DNA of 64,000 bases. Origin: Pseudevernia furfuracea (Eukaryota > Ascomycota > Lecanoromycetes > Lecanorales > Parmeliaceae). Below are positions 33,224 through 45,060 of this stretch, piece after piece. Where the stretch lies: NCBI GenBank assembly GCA_022315425.1, contig JAIUPT010000010.1, forward strand, positions 558,001 to 622,000, written 5' to 3'. Position numbers and translations under genes: made by a program. Below the pieces are notes generated by a model that saw only the letters and a list, made by a program, of their open reading frames with translations, was not told the origin of the DNA and did no database searches. Positions within the stretch are counted from its first letter, which is position 1, and each line of letters opens with the position of its first letter.

Positions 33224-35155
33224 CTACCCCAACGTCAGATCAATCCACTCCGTAGCTTGACGCTCCCACGCCTCTTTGCTGACCCTACCGAGCCCCTTCC
33301 TATAAGCAACACCCTCCTCCCACTCAATCCACAATACGTTGTAGTATTCATAGAAAATCTCATTGCGCAAATCACCTCGACAGACTTTCAAGACCTCAAC
33401 ACCGTGCAGGCCGGCGCCAGACGTAGCGGTTCCAGCGGAGATTGAAACGAGCTCAAGTTCGCTTGAGTCATCGAGAAGGGTATATCTAGAAGATTCAGAA
33501 GATTTGACGAGCGCGCTATCGTGCAGTTGTATCGTGCCGGCCCAGTCTCCGTGGTTGTCGCGAAGGTAGATGACAATGGGAGATTCGTGGAGGGTAGTAT
33601 AGAGGCCGCGAAAGATGGAATGTCTATAATCTGGCGTGCGGTATTCCTTGAAATGACCTCTGCGTGTCTGGCCATACAGGAAATGTCGCAATTTTTGTGA
33701 CCGATTCTGCTGGGCTCTTTTTGGAAATGGTATAGGATAACCAAAATTGATGCCTGGAAAACGTTTGTGCACAAAGTGGGTATGCTTCGCCAAATTATTA
33801 TTTTCATTTTGCGTTGAGTTCCCCTCATAATGGATGATGGCAGCAGCGGCAAGCTTCCGAGACCAACCAGGGGGCAGTGGTACGGACTCATCAGTAAAAC
33901 AACCACGGTAACGGTGAGATGATACGTCAACAGGTTGCCGGTGTTGGTGGCTTTCACCATAGAACCACTTCACCGTAGAGGTCAATTTCCATACTACTGC
34001 CTTCTTGCGAAATGCAAGAGAAAGGTAGTCCCATTGAGAGGCCCAGCGCGAGCTCTGAATTTCCCCCTCCCATCCAGCCCATGACCACGAAGGTAGCAGA
34101 ACCCTAGTGTTCCCACATGGTTTTGTCGTTCTCCTTTGAAGTGGACTGCATGGTTGCCAAAGGAGGGCGTCGTCAAAGAACATCTGAGGTAGTCCGCAGA
34201 TGAAACCGCCATGGAACGATCTGTTCCATACTGCTATCAGGCCGGCGATTGCCTGAAGTCTGTCTGCCGGGAAAGTAAGCTGTCTGTTGTTGTATTCGCG
34301 TACCATTTCGATGTATTGTCGCACATCGGGCCACAAGCCGAAAGTATTCCTCCATCCCCAACGATTCATCTGATAAACAGAGCCTGTGACATTGGTGATG
34401 GGTGGAATAATATTAGTTTTGGTAGCTTCATGCCACGTAGCACACTGACATTCCCAGACGGCTACCTGATAATGAAACATTATCTTACGGCGTGCAAATA
34501 TCATCTCTTGAAAGGTCCAACCTCGTGAGTACCAGATTGACGAATGGGGCTGGAGTGACTCGTAGAAGTTGTCCTCGGTGTACCTCGATAATTGGCGAGG
34601 CTCGGTAACATTACGAATGCCCCTCAAGCCGTGGTTGGAGTTCCAGCCGTTTGCGGCAACAATGGTGACATATGCTCGAGCATATATTGCACCCATTTCT
34701 TGAATTTGAGCGTGTTTCAGCTCCGCATCATCCTGGACAATACACAAACAGTCCACCCATAGATACTTGATGCCTAACAGCTTCACGAGGCGCATTGTGT
34801 CTTTGATGGTCTTTGGAAGCAGACGCTCATGCGCAAAAATGGAAGCCCCCTCTAGTAGATACACCAAATTGTCTTTGGTGGTCTTGACGGTTTCCGTCTG
34901 ACCCCATACATAACTCAGTGCTGCGTATTGATCCTCAGCTTCTGCGGGAACAAGAGAGCCTTTTACAACATCGATGAGCCATCGTGGGCCTCCAGAAGTA
35001 CGTGAAATCATTTCGAAACATTTAGAGCTATGCTCCGTGTCGCAATTCCAGAGCCAAGTTTTGAGAGTATCAATGTCAATCCATTCGGGATCAACCTTTG
35101 CGGTTCCTCCTTGAACCCTGAAATGCGCGTCGTAGGAAGGAGGCTGGGTAGACAT
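33224..35155 (-). CDS. HET-domain protein
   Basis: A single uninterrupted frame of 643 residues. The HET domain starts near residue 77 with YAALSYVWGQ, continues with TIKDTMRLVKLLGIKYLWVDCLCIVQDD (about 117-143) and QEMGAIYARAYVTIVAANG (about 152-170), and includes the SRGWTFQEMIFARRKI block further on. The C-terminal half has no recognisable NACHT, ankyrin or WD repeats. HET proteins trigger cell death in heterokaryon incompatibility and related allorecognition; whether this one is a het locus cannot be read here. It lies 280 bases from the Copia block, at the border between repeat-rich and housekeeping DNA, and shows no RIP damage. Confidence 0.92.
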   Translation of the reverse strand: MSTQPPSYDAHFRVQGGTAKVDPEWIDIDTLKTWLWNCDTEHSSKCFEMISRTSGGPRWLIDVVKGSLVPAEAEDQYAALSYVWGQTETVKTTKDNLVYLLEGASIFAHERLLPKTIKDTMRLVKLLGIKYLWVDCLCIVQDDAELKHAQIQEMGAIYARAYVTIVAANGWNSNHGLRGIRNVTEPRQLSRYTEDNFYESLQPHSSIWYSRGWTFQEMIFARRKIMFHYQVAVWECQCATWHEATKTNIIPPITNVTGSVYQMNRWGWRNTFGLWPDVRQYIEMVREYNNRQLTFPADRLQAIAGLIAVWNRSFHGGFICGLPQMFFDDALLWQPCSPLQRRTTKPCGNTRVLLPSWSWAGWEGEIQSSRWASQWDYLSLAFRKKAVVWKLTSTVKWFYGESHQHRQPVDVSSHRYRGCFTDESVPLPPGWSRKLAAAAIIHYEGNSTQNENNNLAKHTHFVHKRFPGINFGYPIPFPKRAQQNRSQKLRHFLYGQTRRGHFKEYRTPDYRHSIFRGLYTTLHESPIVIYLRDNHGDWAGTIQLHDSALVKSSESSRYTLLDDSSELELVSISAGTATSGAGLHGVEVLKVCRGDLRNEIFYEYYNVLWIEWEEGVAYRKGLGRVSKEAWERQATEWIDLTLG

Positions 35156-35855
35156 GATGAGCCAGATGAAAACTTAACATGGCAAATTAGGGAGAAGGAC
35201 GCAGTTTCACATGCGGGGAACTTTTTTTCTAACCGGCAAACAGAACTTGACAGTTAGCAATGAAAATCGAACGTTGTAGATTTGGAACATTTCGAAAATT
35301 CGTCAGCTACGCTCCGTAGACGATCTCGCATCGTGCCTTTCCGAGCGTATGCCCCGGTAGCAAATTTCATGATCGAAGAGGTTGATGACGCGGCAGCGAG
35401 GCGTGATTGAAATTTGATGTAGGTGCTAGGCAGTGCACCGTCCAGCATGGTAGGTACTCTTACGACTAGTAACGAAGCTAGTACTAGCTGATTCCTCATG
35501 TCTACTGATATGTACTCCGTACAACCAGGTCTTTGTCGTGTCAGGGAAGGATTTAGTGTTTGACTCCCATATAGCATATGGCGTTCGATTGCGATTAGAT
35601 GGAATAGCTCAAGACAAGACTGCATATCCTGACTTAGGTCATGGCTTGGAACAAGTTCAAAAAATGCAAGTTTTGGGATCGCTGCCGGAATATCACGGTG
35701 CGGAAGTGGTCAACAATTTGCAGCGGCACTTCGGAGGTTATGAATGAATGTCAGGACGCTACATGAGACTCTGGGTCCTATCCACTGCTGATGCATGTAC
35801 TCATTGGTATCATATCCGCTATGCAAAACAAACGATCAACCCACTCACAGGGCCC
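35156..35855. other. Intergenic stretch
   Basis: Promoter side of the HET gene and 3' end of the SulP gene. Open frames here are short and without family signal. Confidence 0.4.
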
Positions 35856-38481
35856 TCAACCACCTCCCTCTTCGGGATGATCCCTATAAAACTCACTCAC
35901 ACTCTCAATTTCTGTCATCCTAAGCGCCTCATCAACACTCTTGACAAAATACCTCGGTCCTCCACACTTCCCAATTATCCCACTCTTCTCAAACATTCGA
36001 TAGACAGGACTGTTCTCTTTTGGTACTCTGCAAAAGAACACTCTTTCACCGTTATCGATATAACCTTCTACGATTTCGGTTAGCACTTGTGTGCCTGAAC
36101 CATCGATCGAAGTGACGCCATGGACGTCGAAGATGATGTTTTTATTGTGTTCAGGGGCTCGTACGCGAGGGAGAGCCGGGTGGGCGGAGGTGGTGCCGTA
36201 GAGTTCTAGTCTTCGGAGGCGGTTCTTGAGATCGCCGGTGTTGGCGAAGGTGAGAGGTTCGGGTATCTTGACGATGAGGCAGCCTTCGATGAATTCGAGG
36301 GCTTGCGGGTTGTCTTCTGCGTTTTCAAATTGGTCTTGTGTGCCGGGTACTTTGCCAAGGATCTGTATGCGCGGTTTTGTTGAATGTCGGATGACTGAGA
36401 GGAGGGAGAGACCGATACCCAGGGCGATGCCGAGAGGGAGGGAGTAGAAGATCGTGGCGGCGAAGATGAGAAACATGAGGGCAAGTTCGGACCAGCCTCG
36501 GATACTGACGAAAAATTTGATGTCGTGGGGGGCTTCTTCGATTAGGGAGTAGGCCACGACGGATATCATAGCTGAGAGAACGGCTTTCTGTCGATTGAAT
36601 CAGCAAGTGCCCCAAATTAAAAGGAAGAACAGAGCTTACGGGAAGATAATAGAAGTAGGGCAAGAGAAAAAGAACACATATGACAGTGATAAGACTCAAG
36701 ATGATACTACTCATTGGAGTCTTCCCACCTGTCGACGCATTTACTTTGCTCCTTCCATACCCACCGAAGGCCGGCAGAGCCATGAAACATCCACCTAGTA
36801 TATTCGCCACCCCAAGGGCAACAAGTTCACGATTAGCACTGAGAGATATACCCTGCAGCCCTTTGCTCCCTCCTGTTCCCAGACTCTTAGCCGCTACCGA
36901 AGATTCGAAGAACCCAAGTAGCGCGATGAGGAACGAAGTACTCATGGCTTCTTGTATGTGTATCATTTTGGAAGGCTGCAATGGCCATCGGAATGGAAAA
37001 GGTGAGCCAGTACTTGATCGAATGGTCCCAAGAATATCGAGACCTTGCTTGTCCCAGCCGAATCTCCATGTCAAGACCGCCGACAGAACAACGACGACGA
37101 AGCGATCCGGAACATAAGCCACGGATGGAAAACGCGGCTGCATGTATCTCTTGAGTTGCCTAGGCGCCTATTAGCAAAACGGTTCTAGTCTTTAACGATG
37201 ACCCACAACATACCTGCAAACCATAATGATAGCAAAACTCCCAAATGCAACACCGGAAGTCAGTCCATGCGCAAACTTCACATTCGTCACCAAGAATACA
37301 ATCTTCGCCGCGCTACTCCCATGGCTCACCCCCCCTGGATCATGTTTAGCCCTTCCGTTAAGCCCCATTTCAGGTATTAGCTGATCAACCAGTATCACGA
37401 ATCCAATTGCGCTGATGAATCCCCGCAGGAAAGGTCTCGAAAGCACACTGTCCAGGAATCCAAGTCTTGTTAATCCTGCAACGAATATGATCGCACCGGC
37501 TATCCCTGTCACAACTCCTGCAATAGCTGCGTGCTTTGCATCGTCTTCATCGCCAGAGTGTCCGGAGTCGACACTACCTCTCACCACGGTACCCACAAGC
37601 AGCGAGCCAGCAGCTTCAGGTCCAACGACCATTTGCGGACAGCTACCCAGCAGCGCGTAAATGAATGGGTTGAAGACGAAAGAATAGAGACCGTTAATGG
37701 GCGGTATGTGGCCTAGATTGGAGGCGTAGGATAGAGACATGGGTATATAGAAGGATGCCATGGTAAGGGCGGCGATGAGGTCGCCTTGAAGATATGACCA
37801 TTTGTATTGAGTTATCCATTGTAGGAAGGGGAAGTAGTATGCTAGATACCTGTGTGAGACACATGCAATCAGTAGTCAGTCTATACGTTCACCAGATTGC
37901 AGCACACCCCAATTTGTCTCTTTCAATACCCTAGGTTGAAATCTGGGAAAAAGAACATACATTACCCTTCTTCCCTTCACGCCATGGCTCCTAGCCAACC
38001 ACTGCGTCGTACTCATGGGCCCTCCGTCTCCTTCCCCTCCTCCGCCTCCTCTCCCATCTTTCCCATCGTTTGCCCCATCCAATTGATTACCAGCCCCAGA
38101 TCCAAAGACCCCATCCGCAAAAGCATCCCCTAGAATGCCATGACTCAAATCTGTCTCTCCAGCATGCCTTCCCCCAAACGCACCTGCTGTGCCCGACTCA
38201 GTATGTTGAGGTTCGTAGCCTAGGTGTGTAGGGGTATAGTTGCTTTCTTGTACATTGCCGTCAGTGGAAGAAGTCTGTGGGGGTTTGTTGGAGTCTGAAG
38301 AGGTAGGACGGCTGGCATGCGGACTCAGCAGTCCATGTTCGCATTCTTCTTGCTGGCAGGAGGGGCGGTGGTATGAATGACCGCTCCTGGCGCTCTGATT
38401 GGTGATGGAATGCTGGAGGAGCGGCGTCCGTTGCGTGGGCGGAGAAAGGTTCGAATGAGAGGATGAGGTTCGGGAAGGCAT
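35856..38481 (-). CDS. SulP/SLC26-type anion transporter with STAS domain
   Basis: Four exons: 38481-37887, 37841-37214, 37159-36640 and 36587-35856 (2475 nt, 824 residues). A polar N-terminal region of about 150 residues, rich in Ser, Thr, Gln and Pro, precedes the transporter core, which includes the family motifs MASFYIPMSLSYASNLG, GLYSFVFNPFIYALLGS and MVVGPEAAGSLLVG. A C-terminal STAS domain contains IIFDVHGVTSIDGSGTQVL. The long N-tail and core resemble the fungal vacuolar or internal-membrane branch (yeast YGR125W/YPR003C type) more than plasma-membrane sulfate permeases, but location is inference. Intron 1 is only 45 bases; its CTAG acceptor is required to keep frame, because the CACACAG seven bases upstream would lead to a stop. 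Confidence 0.88.
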
Positions 38482-39140
38482 GGCGAGGCTTGGTGGAGAG
38501 GTAGAGGAGATGGTTAATTTCTAGCGGTTGTTGGACGTATCATTGGTGCCAAGTGATGAATTTATGATTTAGACATATGGAGTACAAGAGATGTATGATG
38601 TTTTCTGATGTTTTCACGTCCATCGCCAAAGGTCGTTGACCAGTGTTGCTTTTTCACACGGTATGCGATGTGCGGTATTTTGAAATGCGGTCATAGGGAT
38701 TCCCTGTCAGCTGGGCACTGGCCGAACCGTTTTTAACTGTATCATAGAGCGCACAAATTCGAGTCATAGTCCACAGACAAAGACAAATGATCCTGAAACA
38801 GATGATCTCAATCAAAGTAGTGTGGTCTATCCTCAACAATAATGATATTTTCTATGATGGTATATATTGTACAGGTGCACTTTATTTGCTTGCAAAGTAA
38901 CGCCATGAAGAGAAAGAGGAACAGAAGGAAAGAAACAGGGCAGCGAGCTCTGATCTCTCCTGCTGTAGTACTTACGCCATTGGCTGAAATCGGCGAGTTT
39001 TGCATGAACCCTTCTGGTCCCACGCCATTTACCACGGACGGGACTTGGTGGCATCATAGAGCAGCGAGCACGTCCATAGCAGATTTATCTCACACTTCAG
39101 CCGCACAACTACTTCTCATGCCTTGCCTTCACGCCTGCGC
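38482..39140. other. SulP promoter side and 3' end of the next gene
   Basis: Non-coding between two minus-strand genes; nothing else was recognised. Confidence 0.4.
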
Positions 39141-40177
39141 CTACTGCGCCTTTTTCATTCCTGGCTGCTGCTGACCACCAACGTACTTGTTGATATCCGT
39201 AGCGTCCGTAGCCTGTCTCCCCGCTCCCTTCACCGTTTCCCAGCCCTGTCTTACAATCGGAGGTGTGCTCTGGTTCGCAACCAGCGCATCTACTCTCGCA
39301 ACCATCTGCGCAATAGCCGACTGTACAAAGCTGCTCTGGCTGTATCTAGCCCTCACAAAGACGGTGTAGATGCCCAAGAGGATCCAGCTACCCTTGGTGA
39401 ATATGATTGCCGAGAAGAGAACGCGGAACCAGAGGAAAATTTCGAGGCTGGCGACAAGCATCATGGAGGAGTCGTAGTACTCTTTGACGAATTTGCCAAT
39501 GGTATCGGCCGTAGGAGAAGCTTTGGTTGCTGGGCGGCCGCTTGGTGAAGCACCGGCAGGAGATTGCTGCGGGCCTGAAATAGTGGGAAGGATGTTGGTA
39601 CGGGTATAGGTCGCTACGTGGAAGACAGAGTAGACCATGAATGGAAGGAGTGCGAGCGGGATCTGGCGCGCGAAAAGCCAGACGAGTGCCATTGCTGGAA
39701 AGAAAGCATATTAGATTGGTATTGATTGAGGTCTTATGTCCGAGGTTCACAAACCTAGATATTGCACATTCTCATCTCCCACCAAGGCCATGGGGCCACC
39801 TTGTTGGCGGCTACCAGCACGTGCTCGTGCACGGTAGGCCTTGTAGACGACAATTCCATAGGTAGCTGCGGCAGCCACGAAAGCGGTGCGGTAAGAGTAT
39901 CGGGCCCATGTACTATATGGGTTGAAGGTGACATAGGATAGCCCATAGCGGAGCGTGCAGAGAAGCAATGTTACGTGTCCCACAAACCAGCCGAATCTGA
40001 GGAAATAAAGTCAGTACTGGCAAAGCATAGCTGAGCATCCATGACTCACTGAAGTGTCTGTGCAAGATGCATGAAGCGCTCGCCTATACAGGTTCAGGTA
40101 AGCATGTGTTCTGAAAGGCAACACTTTGACAAGATGTGTGGTGTACCTAAAGACCCGGTAGAAGGAGGCGGAGCCAT
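39141..40177 (-). CDS. Pom33/Tts1/TMEM33-family membrane protein
   Basis: Four exons: 40177-40147, 40083-40050, 39996-39755 and 39694-39141 (861 nt, 286 residues); phases agree. The N-terminus runs MAPPPSTGSLG, then GERFMHLAQTLQFGWFVGH, then a membrane core with hydrophobic segments (VTLLLCTLRYGLSYVTF, AFVAAAATYGIVVYKAY, LARQIPLALLPFMVYSVF, LFSAIIFTKGSWILLGIY). It ends in a long polar tail of low-complexity residues. Family members are ER and nuclear-envelope proteins that bind curved membrane and help nuclear pore distribution and ER shape (Pom33 and Per33 in budding yeast, Tts1 in fission yeast). Exon 2 is only 34 bases. Confidence 0.82.
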
Positions 40178-40806
40178 GGTCGGTCAATCTATGGTGAATC
40201 AAAGATGTGAAATGCTTGCGTTGCGACAGCGAGATAATTTTTGTTGGTAGTGGTGAGGTGGTTGAAAGAAAGATGTGTGATTTGTGAAGCTTCGGAAAAG
40301 AACAGGTTCAGGCTGAAGCTCTAAATTTCTCAGCCCTGCTGAATGACGCAGCTGACGGTTTTTTGACACGCGACACAAATTGCTGCGTGTTTACTACTTG
40401 TCAAACAGGACAAGTCATCAGGTTTTCCTTTAGTAACGATGGGTCTTTGTGTGTTAAATGCCTAGCCTTGCCTACGTCTAGAGCACGAGCCATGCCAGCC
40501 CGGCACCCGGGAGCCTCGGACTTATTCTCCAGCAAAAGTTGCATGGTAAAGATTGGCTATGGGCTAAAAGAACATGAGAGAATACGCTTCGGAAAGCTAT
40601 CTTGACACACATGCCATTTTGCCTCCTGTCCTTCCTCAACATTAGTCCTCAACAGCTTCCAGTCTGTGAGTCTTACCAATGAAATTAGACTGGGGATATC
40701 GAGAAAATGCTGGAAACGGAATCAAGGCTGCATCGACGTCCTCCCAAAGCAATATGACGAGTAGAAGGTCGCATAGTTATGAGGACAATGATGCTGCTTT
40801 TGGGGA
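40178..40806. other. Intergenic stretch between two minus-strand genes
   Basis: Promoter side of the Pom33-like gene and 3' side of the septin gene. No further gene was recognised. Confidence 0.4.
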
Positions 40807-42574
40807 TCAGTTTCTCCCTCCAAGCGAAAAGCCCTTCTTCTTCGTCTTCTCATCCAGTGGCCGTCCGCTTTCCACACGTGACTTTTTCTCGTCCAGCTCT
40901 GCACGTTGCCTTTCCAGCTGATCCTTCATCTCACGATGTCTAGCGTACAGCTCGTCCTCGCTTTGCTTCAGTTTACTCTCTTTCTCGGCGACCTTCTGCT
41001 GAAAAACCATCTTCATCTCCGATTCCATCTTCGCTAGTTTTTGCTCGTGCAGCGTACGCTCCTCTTCCTGCTTGACAGCTGGGTTGACTTCTTTGAACAC
41101 GCTTGGGTCCTGTGCCACGCCCATTTGGGTGAGTCTGTCAGAGCGGTAGTTTTCGTAGAGCGCATTGTTGGTGTGTTCTTTGAGCTCTTCCATGTGTGTA
41201 CGGATAAGCATCTGTCGTAACTTGACGAAGTCACAGTGGTCCTCGTTGTCTACTTCGATGACACCCCAGGGATAGCGACGTCCGCGCACCTTTCGACCTT
41301 CTGGGCTAGTGACTTCGCTGTTGGCACCCACGACAGCGAATGGAACTTTAGACATGATCTCCTGGTTTTCTGCGATGGTCTCATCATCATCCAACTCGTA
41401 GCGCGGTCCTTCGAAGATCTGAATGGCGTGGTGGTGGATATCGGTCAAGATCTGATGGGCTGTTAACACCTTTTAACACACCAAACATCTAGCATTAGCT
41501 TACCCTTGCTTTGAATGACACAATTTCCTCATCCGTCAGAGTGTCCGACTTGGCAATGACCGGGATCAGGTTGACTTTGGTATGTAGTCTGCGCATCACT
41601 TCGATATCCAATGGCTTCAGCGAATGGCCTGTAGGCTGGATAAAGTATACACATGCGTGCACTCGGTTATCCACAATGTTCATTCGATTGACCTTGTTCT
41701 CGGCATCCAGGTAAGCATCGAAACGCTGTTCAATGTTCTCAACAATGGGCCTCCAGGAGTCATCGTTATTGACAAAGTCACCGAAACCCGGTGTATCCAC
41801 GACAGTGAGACGCAGACGCACACCATTCTCCTCAATATCGGCACTTATTGATTGGATTGAGACGGTTTTTGGGACAATGTCTAGGCTAGGCCCTTTTCGC
41901 TCTTTTGGTGGGTAGAGGGAGGTATTGAAGAGGGTGTTCACCAAAGTAGACTTTCCCAGACCGGATTCACCTAATATATTTAGTTACTATTGCTCTCGAA
42001 TCTTGAGAGAGTCACTAACCAACAACCATAACGTTGAAATTGAACCCTTTGCGGACACTCTTGCGGTGCCACTGATTGGGCAAATTGGCGAACCCAACGT
42101 ATCCTGTGAGCTTCCTCCGAACAACATTCCTCATGTCACTAGCCGCCTGTGCTGCTGCCTTGGGGTCTTTGGAGCTGACGGTTTGAGAGGCGATTTGCTG
42201 GGTGGGGCTCATTGGATTGGTGCGTTCATTGTACGGTGATGTGGGCTTTCCATTTGGTACTGGAGGACCGCTTTGGGGCGCTGGAGATTGTCTCGGTGCT
42301 TGCGGTAAAGGGCCATTGGTAGCTATAGAAGAATTAGAAATGTCTCTCAGTCTTCGCTCTTTCTTGGGCGTTGATGGAGGCGTTGGCGATCTAAGACTTC
42401 CGTCTTGGATACAATATTCGCTGCCTGTTGTACTAGCCAACCGCCTGACATGATGCACTTCGAAACACTCTGACATGCTGGCTATTCATGTTCTCGTAAT
42501 ATATGGCTGCTTGCAGGTGCAATGATGATTGGGGCAGAGAGCGTTCTGAAGTGTGATGACAGAAACTTACCCAT
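40807..42574 (-). CDS. aspB: Septin, Cdc3/AspB type
   Basis: Exons 42574-42571 (ATGG, four bases), 42481-42020, 41970-41504 and 41451-40807 (1578 nt, 525 residues). The mini-exon ends in a consensus GTAAGT and joins in phase; if it is not used, Met 42476 gives a protein three residues shorter. Domains: a Pro/Ser-rich N-tail of about 110 residues; the polybasic RRKLTGYVGFANLPNQWHRK; G1 GESGLGKST across an intron; G3 DTPGFGD; G4 AKSD; the septin unique element region; and a C-terminal heptad-rich coiled coil (residues about 450-510). N-tail length and basic motif fit the Cdc3/AspB class. Septins form hetero-oligomeric filaments at septa and branch sites. Confidence 0.92.
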
Positions 42575-43697
42575 CTTGACGAGCTCGACCGAGCGTGGAA
42601 GGAGGAATCAAGTGAGGAAGTGACCAGTCACCTGTGTGTTTTCATTTGAAAATTAGCAGGAGCTCGTTCATTGCAGTTTGTCGCGGTTTTTTAGCTGATG
42701 GTGATACCGCCGTTGGATCTTTGGGCGGGACGCGAATGCAAGGCAAGCTGTGGGGTTCCCCTTCTGTTTGCTTACCTTGGAGGCGAAAGAGCAACTGCGC
42801 AAACGAGTGACACCAGGCAATGATGATTCAGGAAGCGAATGATGCCACAATAATATGTGGGTAGAGTATCAAAGGGGTGGTGTCGTGGTTTCTGTTTGCC
42901 GTCCAACCGTCCAAGATTTTTTTGGCTTAAGGGGGCCCGTTGTTAGCGCTTTGATGGAGATGAAGGAATTGACAGGGATGTCAGCCTTACGGGCCGGGTC
43001 AACGACTCCACGATCTTTTGACAAGTCACACTCACAGCAACGCCTCAACGCACTTGGTTTTAAGAGAACCCTATTCGTACAAGCTTGCACATGTGACCGC
43101 CCGGAAGTTCAAAAGCTCCAGTTTCGACACATATTTGTACATATTTGTGGGCTATCATTTACTTTTTACCGGGAAGCAGCATGACAGAATTATCCCCTTT
43201 CTCAAATGTGATCCAATCACAATACTACGCTACTCTGCTTTTACCTTAAAACGCTTGGACAGTGCATACTGCTTCGGGATCCTGTCCTGCTGGGAAGGCT
43301 TGGCATATGCGAGAAGGTGGAAATGAGGAAGTCAAGTCCTTTACTCCTTACCAAACTTGGGTAACTTGTTTACACAGCCGGTGTCGGACTTTGATCACTG
43401 CAGCCTCCTCAACACTAAAGATGAACAATACATGAAAGATGACGACATGGACGTTGCTGAGAGGCATAGGTATGTACCTTTCTTCCGTCGCTGCATAAAG
43501 GGTATCTCTCCAACTCCAAATCTCCCAACCAATGGCTGCTTCTGCTATGAAAGTCCTTTCCAGCAACATCTTCGCGCGCGATGGTTCGATCCACGAAATC
43601 TCGTGAAATAATTCCAGCGCTCAATATCATATTCCAAACTACTACTTCTCGTTGCACCCCGGAACGCCAAGCTGTCGAAGAGAATCTTTGGAGAATG
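42575..43697. other. Septin promoter side and 3' flank of the next gene
   Basis: Overlapping short frames on both strands, none with family signal. No repeat or RNA gene was recognised. Confidence 0.4.
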
Positions 43698-44219
43698 TCA
43701 AAGCATGGTCTCGGAATCGCTGGTTATTGTGGAGTCCTCGTCGCTCGCTTCGAGATGCCACAATTTGGGGTCTAGTCCAGGAGAATCGTCCTCATGATCT
43801 TCGTGTTCTTGAATCTCCGAACCACGCTGAACGGCCCCATTGGCATGACCATTGCCGTTCATGTATACAGCCTCCCTGCTCTCCTTGCGAGCACCAGCTT
43901 TCGCCCTCGCACGCTTCCCTTTTATCCTCGCTTTCACTCGACCCTCTTCCCTGCATCCACCGACTCTTCCGAAGGCTGCCAGCTGTGCACAGACGATCAA
44001 GAAGGTGTAGCTCCAACAGAGCTTTTCTGAAGCGTGAATGTTGAGGTGGGGATGTTGGGCTGAAGGACCGAAGGTAGAGTATGGCGGCGGTTGTTTGGTA
44101 ACGTCCACGATAACTGGCGGTAGCAGACGGGAGAGTATAGTATTGAGACTCATGAGAAAAAGGACTGGGTTGAGGAAAATAGCCGGCACGATGTAGGATT
44201 TCGAAATTGCGGGATGCAT
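43698..44219 (-). CDS. Small two-TM protein, unknown function
   Basis: 173 residues, single exon. The N-terminal third looks conserved in style: a hydrophobic segment (SYIVPAIFLNPVLFLMSLN, about residues 8-26) followed by ILSRLLPPVIVDVTKQPPPYS. A second hydrophobic segment (LCWSYTFLIVCAQLAAFGRV) lies at about residues 67-86, then a Lys/Arg/Ala-rich stretch and an acidic tail (EHEDHEDDSPG, DEDSTITSDSE). The polar flanks and two helices suggest a small organelle or ER membrane protein. I do not recognise a named family. Overlapping frames on the other strand are shadows. Confidence 0.62.
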   Translation of the reverse strand: MHPAISKSYIVPAIFLNPVLFLMSLNTILSRLLPPVIVDVTKQPPPYSTFGPSAQHPHLNIHASEKLCWSYTFLIVCAQLAAFGRVGGCREEGRVKARIKGKRARAKAGARKESREAVYMNGNGHANGAVQRGSEIQEHEDHEDDSPGLDPKLWHLEASDEDSTITSDSETML

Positions 44220-45060
44220 GGTGGTGGATGTAGGGTATGAGCAGTATAGTCTGGGATGAGTGGAGGAGTTTGTGGTAGAGCAGATCGTGGGACGGTCCTC
44301 TAATCAATTTACATATGGTGTTGGGCAGATGCCTGCCTGGTAGAATTGAAGACGGGAACAAAGGCAAAGCCTTCAACCCGGTTGCTGTTAGCCACCTTGG
44401 GTGATGTAAGACCCTAATGGTTAATCACCTCAATTCTGAGCGGACTTGTCAAAGAGTGAGCGTATACATTTGATTGGTGAAGGAGAGCTGAAAGCTTGTC
44501 AATTCTCTACCAAGCTCCAGAACTGACTGCTTTCACTGGGTCAAAGAACTCAAGTGATGAAAGACACTTAAGATTGAGAGAGAAGTAGGAAAGTGTAGGA
44601 GGTGTGATTGACATAAGGTATGATTGGAAGTGATGGAAGGGGGGGCGTTCGTCGTCATTTTGAGAAGTCAATAATGAGGACTAAAATAAACTTGGGTCTT
44701 GGACCGGTAAGGTATTTTTTCCTACGAATAAATCGCCGAGAGCGCGCGGGGCATTGCACGCTCCTGCTCTAAGATGGCACAAGGAATTGAGACAACGCCT
44801 TAGTCCTTACCCACCTGGTAGTGCCTTGTTCTTTCTCTCCAAGGAATGCGACCATTGCCCGGAGTTGTAACTAGAGTAAGGTATCCAGCAATTGGGATCT
44901 AGATTCAATTACTTATCAGGGACATCTGCATGAGCCACTGGCGGCTCTGGTGGCCGCGGGTGCTCCCGTCCAAGTGCCTCCCCTCGCTCGCTGCGCGCTA
45001 GTCTACATATTATTCGAAACGTGTTGCGATCCCCCCCCCCCCCCCGGTTTGCCAGTCAAC
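44220..45060. promoter_or_regulatory. Divergent intergenic region with a 15-C run
   Basis: Separates the minus-strand small membrane protein from the plus-strand BOS1, so both promoters lie here. A run of 15 consecutive cytosines occurs at 45031-45045, ending 15 bases before the BOS1 ATG. It would form part of the 5' UTR or core promoter and could be a slippage-prone, regulatory or assembly-difficult tract. Confidence 0.5.

Noticed and set aside
33388..33960. 190-codon minus-strand frame
   Set aside because: Alternative frame within the HET gene; the 643-codon frame carries the domain.
43652..44044. 130-codon plus-strand frame, and 43792-44376 on minus
   Set aside because: Shadows of the small two-TM protein gene; composition is low-complexity and domain-free.
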